Source of the DNA: Ricordea florida
Lineage: Eukaryota; Cnidaria; Anthozoa; Corallimorpharia; Ricordeidae
Direction: 5' to 3'
Length of the DNA stretch: 64,000 nt
NCBI GenBank assembly: GCA_949710005.1
Contig: OX453274.1
Span: forward strand, 36,098,714-36,162,713
Shown here: one piece after another, positions 43,940 to 64,000 of the stretch
How positions within the stretch are numbered: position 1 is the first letter of the stretch
Layout of the letters: each line of letters begins with the position of its first letter
Program-made: the position numbers and the translations under genes
The notes under the pieces: generated by a model
Told to the model about the DNA's origin: nothing
Seen by the model: the letters and a program-made list of their open reading frames with translations, nothing else
Database searches by the model: none

Positions 43940-45930
43940 AACAACGCTTCAACAACGCTTCAACAATGCTTCGCCACCAAACTCTATTTGCTGCCGCCTT
44001 CTCTGCTGCATTCCAGCTGATGTAAGCTTTCTTTAACTCCTCCTCAGTTGATCTTCTCTAGGTATTAGCAGGTCTTCCCAGCCTTTTCTTACCCTGCGGA
44101 TTCCACTTTAAGGCCTGCTGCTTGGTGGTATCGGTGCCTGGTTTTCTTAGTGTGTGGCTTATCCAAACCCATTTCCTTCTTGCTATCTCAGTTGGTATGT
44201 GCTCTTGTCCTGTCCTTCACCAAAGTTCTTTGTTACTGATCTTTTCTGGCCAGTCAATCTTGAGGATCTTTCTGAGGCACTTGTTGATAAAGCTTTGAAG
44301 CTTATTTGATAGAGCTTGTGCCACTTTCCAGTTCTCTGAGCCATTGAGAAGCGTAGATTTTACATTAGTAGTGAAGATGCGCAACTTGGTTTTGGTGGAA
44401 ATCGAGGAGGCATTCCAGACTGGTCTGAGTAAGTTGAACGCCAGTCTCGCTTTACCAATTCTGCACTTCACATCCTCCTTAGTTCCTCCAGTGACTGTGA
44501 TGATATTGCAAGGATAAGTGAAACTTTCAAAATCTTCGAGATCCTCGCCATTCAACTTAATTTTGTCCCGCTGCTTGCGTTTGCTTTTGATTCGCATCAC
44601 GTTCGTTTTCTCTTTGCTTACCCTGAGGCCGGTTGTCTCTGCAATCTGTGCCAGGTTGTTGGTTTTGGCTTGCATACGTTGTAGGTTTTGAGAAAGAAGG
44701 CATATATCCTCTGCGTTATCCAAATCATGGAGTTGAGTTGTTGTTGTTGTTGTTTTTTTTTTTTTGGAATTACTGGTTTTCTTTGCCATTTTATTTTTCA
44801 TCTCCAAATCGATCTCCACTCCTCCGGTAAAACATCACTGATCGGAATATACTTCACGTGGGAATGCCACGTATGCATCCTAGACATAGCACGTATAATA
44901 TACTGTGGGGGTGGATGAATATGTGTCATTTTTTGTTTTTATTTGTTTTTATTATTGAGTTGAGTTGTTAGTGTCCATTGGATTCCTGTATTACCCTGAT
45001 CTTCCACCTCTCTCATAATCCAATCGACAACAATGATGAAGATCATCGAGGACATCAAAACCTTGACGAACTCCTGTCGGCCCTCATTTCGAAAGATTCC
45101 TGATAGTTTCCCCTTGTGAATGACAAGATGACGACTCGTATAGGTCCTGTATCAGCTTGATTAACTTTGATGGAATTCCAGATAGTGGTGCATGAGTTGC
45201 CAGATGATGTTCCAATCAACACTGTCAACACTGTCAAAGAATTATCGAAGTCGATGAAATTCATCAGTGTATAATGGAGTCTGCCATTCGTTGGATTGTT
45301 CGACGATTCTCCTTAGAGTGGATATGTGGTCAGTGCAGGATTTATCTTTCCTAATCTGCCTGGTTACATCGCAGTTGTTTGTCCAGGGCGTCTTTTAGCC
45401 TGTCAAGGATAATGCGGCAGAATACCTTAATTACTGGGGATAGAGAGAAGAATGCTTCCACGCCAGTTGTTGCAGAGACCAAGATCTCCCTTTTTGGGCA
45501 GCTTCACCAGATAACCATGTTTCCATTCTGCTGGAACTTTCTCTGCTTCCCAGATCTTAAGGAAACTGAATGGATGTAGCATTTCTGCTGTGGTGTTAGG
45601 ATTTATTTTGAGTGCCTCAGGCCGAATCCCGTCTGGTCCTGCTGCCTTCCCATTCTTCAGTTGTTTCAGAGCTCTAACCGATCTCTGCTTTAGATGGTGG
45701 ATGGATGCTGACAGTTAGAAGGGGTCCATCTGTATCAATAATGTCTGGCGTAACAGGAGGGGGTGGTCTATTTAAGATGTTATGGAAATGCTTTGCCCAT
45801 CTCGCCCTTTGCTCTCGGGCTCCGTGGAGATGGTCCCGCCTGGCCTTGTCTGTTCAGTTTTCTTTTTACTGACATCGTTCTAGTTATTTCGTATAACCTC
45901 TTCAAGCTACGTTGCCCTGCTGCAAGTAGT
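43940..45930 (-). pseudogene. LINE reverse-transcriptase relic
   Basis: Minus strand: KQLKNGKAAGPDGIRPEALK (about 45620-45680), fragments of the central RT around 45060-45600 (e.g. NFIDFD), then an open stretch LRVSKEKTNVMRIKSKRKQR, IGKARLAFNLLRPVWNASSI, LSNKLQSFINKCLRKILKID to 44217, and ARRKW-type sequence to about 43960. The catalytic YADD has become NAED. Many frameshifts; a dead non-LTR element. Confidence 0.85.
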
Positions 45931-46468
45931 ACACGTTTGATACTCTATAGGTAAAAGCCGTGGACGGCTTATGAAGATTTACAAATACGAACGGCCATCG
46001 ATCGATCAACGGACTTAAATTGTTTGACTTTGTTGTTATGCGAGTGCAACAACACTTCTGATCTACCCGCGAAATCAAACAAATACATTTAAACGCAATG
46101 GCTCTTTAACCACTCAAATGTTTAATGAAATGGTTTAAATGGCGTTTGATACTTTACAGGCGAAAGCAGGGGAAGGTTTACTACATGTAAGTTTTACAAA
46201 TACGATCGACCATCGATCAACCGGCGCATCATCAACATGGCGTGGGCGGGAGAGATTGGCGAGAGTGAAATAAACAATTTAAAATGTCACTAACAACCTC
46301 ATCTTACAAAGGTGACATTTTATTCCTCTAGAATTTGTAAATGCATTTCAAATTACTTTTAATTTAACGAAACGACTTTAAGTTGGTGCGAAAAGACTTT
46401 GAGTTGGAGGGAAACTGGGGTTAAACGACATTGAATTGGGGCGAAACGACCTGGAGCGAAGCGACCTG

Positions 46469-46558
46469 TAGTCTCCCTCGCAGCCGTTTTTTTGGATGTC
46501 ACGCAACGTTTTGGGTGAACGTTGCGTGACATCCAAAAATCGGCTGCGAGGGAGACTA
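46469..46558. repeat. Long perfect-arm hairpin (MITE)
   Basis: TAGTCTCCCTCGCAGCCG...GGATGTCACGCAACGTT faces AACGTTGCGTGACATCC...CGGCTGCGAGGGAGACTA with a loop of about six bases; arms about 41 bp, differing mainly in the T-run length. Confidence 0.9.
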
Positions 46559-46789
46559 AGCGACCTGTTGCCCGTACTATGGTATCCTTTATTTGTCATC
46601 CCCTCTCCTCCCTCCCCAGTTCCTTTACGTCCTTTGCTTTCAAACGCTACCATCACGCAAATAACCACAGAAATTCAATATTGCAATGGTAACTCTTCGA
46701 TTCTTGTATTTATTTTTATGAACAGTGAAATGTAAGCAGGAAGAAAGTAATGCGATAACTCTTTTGCGGTGCGCCGGCACATACAGTGT

Positions 46790-46909
46790 GTAATGTATAT
46801 TTTTCTTGTATAAAATTTTTACGTGACCCGCGATTCATTTCCGATTTGCGCTCAGTTGGATTGGACCAGGTGAACTAGTTTTACTCTTTTTTTCTATGGA
46901 TTTCCATCG
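46790..46909 (+). promoter_or_regulatory. Possible promoter and 5' non-coding exon of paralog B
   Basis: A TATAAAAT at about 46809 and a good GTAAGTG donor at 46910. The region before the start codon has a matching acceptor (CTTTTTAG at 47980-47987), so a 1-kb intron in the 5' UTR is plausible. Inference only. Confidence 0.3.
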
Positions 46910-48084
46910 GTAAGTGAATATTTAACTTTTAGTACGTTCGTTTTAAGGCCTGTGATCTAGATTTTCTTGTGTTCCTTATTCTTATTCTTCATTCGAGAAA
47001 ACACATGATCGAACGAAGACATAACAATGATACAATAATATCCGTGAAATTTATTGTTTAGGACTCGTGAAAAAGGCTTCAGACGTACCGTAAAACCACA
47101 AGGGATTTATACGCTAACTTTTCTATATCTAAGATTTAAGGTAACTGTATAGTTCAGAACTCTCTATCTCCCAACACTTTGTTTACATGCTGTGCATGTA
47201 CTTAGCTGAATTTGGCCAAGTGATGTAGGACCTAAAAGTTTTTTTTGAAGAACGAAATGATAGTCAGCTTCAGCATGCATTATGAAGTAATATTGAGTTG
47301 ATACGAGAAACTACCTACTGAATTTACTTAACTGCAAATCACTAGCCGTTTGCGTTAATGCATGGTCTCAATTACTGCGGAAATAATTGTCATAATTGCA
47401 CGGAAAACAAAATTGATATTTTCATGTTAGCTGCTATATATATACTAATGATTTGATGGGTTATTTTAGACTGTAAATTAATGTATAGTGCAATGGAGCA
47501 TAATGCTATATAAAATAATATGGTTTTGGTTTTTGTTGAAAAATTTTTGTGATTGGTTAAAATTAAAGTGGAAACATGCCACCAACATGTATAAACAACC
47601 AATCAGAAGTAAGTCTAATAAAATCAATTCCAAGGTTGCACAAGTTCATCCCTTCTCGGTGCTGATGACATGTATATTTGCCTAATTTGCTGCTTACATC
47701 AATCCACATTTATCTTACACAATTGCTGTGCTGGAATTCAAACAGGACTGAAGTAACTGCAAATGGCCAATGAAATGTGATAATTTTTTGTTGATTCATT
47801 TCCCAGTAATTTTGAATTATCAAGTTTCCGTGATTTCATACTATTGGTCAGACAGCGAGAGGTCCAAGTAGTGTAAATTAAGGCTATAAGCAATAAATCT
47901 CCCACTTAAATTTTAATAAATAAATGATTTTCAAGTTAAGCTGTAATTCAATATTATTTTTATTTTTTCCACTTGTATACTTTTTAGCACATCATCAAAT
48001 TAAAAGAGTTCAGTGGGTTCATGGTGATGGTCTTAACACAACCTTTGCAGTTCAATCAACACAAAATTACCAAGTACCCATAAT

Positions 48085-64000
<15,916 letters not shown>

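Larger units (their letters stand above)
34525..48084. other. Divergent intergenic region between the two transporter genes
   Basis: 13.6 kb, no host gene confidently identified. Mostly repeats (separate entries). Unannotated parts: 34600-35560, 37270-38200, 38440-38600, 45930-46360 and 46560-47980 show no gene or clear element. Two direct duplications link 35565-35770 with 42810-43010 and 38205-38440 with 43074-43305. Confidence 0.6.

Noticed and set aside
44688-44918. Plus-strand small frame with a Cys-rich run
   Set aside because: Antisense to the LINE relic and built on a poly-T/TTG microsatellite.

Overview
The window is animal nuclear DNA with many introns and a very high load of mobile elements. 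The recurrent repeats (a tRNA-Asp-derived SINE, Penelope-like elements, a Gypsy element of the K02A2.6-like type, foldback MITEs) and the sequence context suggest an anthozoan cnidarian, most likely a stony coral. That assignment is inference from family resemblance and was not tested by search.

The host content is two paralogous multidrug-resistance-protein-type ABC transporters (ABCC family, closest in style to ABCC1/MRP1) arranged head to head. Paralog A runs on the minus strand from its start codon at 34524 leftwards. Paralog B runs on the plus strand from 48085 and leaves the window on the right. I placed 20 exons for B and 19 for A by translation, splice sites and A/B comparison. Exon lengths are identical in the two genes except exon 1 (263 versus 257 nt) and the linker exon 18 (650 versus 644 nt). 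Order of domains: N-terminal SH3-like domain (exon 1), short linker (exons 2-3, with the CPEE / TFWW motif), first transmembrane domain (exons 4-11), first nucleotide-binding domain (exons 12-17), a long acidic and Ser-rich linker in one exon (18), and the start of the second transmembrane domain (19-20). The second nucleotide-binding domain lies outside the window. TMD0, usual in ABCC1/2/3/6, is absent; an SH3-like domain sits in its place. This SH3-ABCC arrangement, present in both paralogs, is the most striking observation.

Paralog A is damaged or remodelled: exon 19 is split by about 9.9 kb of inserted DNA (about 1571-11486) with 12-bp inverted termini. Paralog B shows repeated local duplication of intron/exon junctions (exons 4, 11 and 17). 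Both genes carry a decayed copy of exon 14 in intron 15.

Layout: 1-1396 repeats; 1397-34524 paralog A, with tandem 0.67-kb and 2.95-kb repeat units inside the exon-19 insertion, SINEs, MITEs, a LINE 3' end, a hammerhead ribozyme motif (21421-21465) and a Gypsy element with 5-bp target duplications (29225-33618) in intron 2; 34525-48084 divergent intergenic region with MITEs, a Penelope fragment, a LINE ORF1 relic, a long-TIR element holding a RecQ-like helicase relic (40531-42645) and a LINE reverse-transcriptase relic; 48085-63375 paralog B with Penelope and foldback insertions; 63376-64000 AT-rich intron sequence. No rRNA genes, CRISPR arrays or prokaryotic features were seen.
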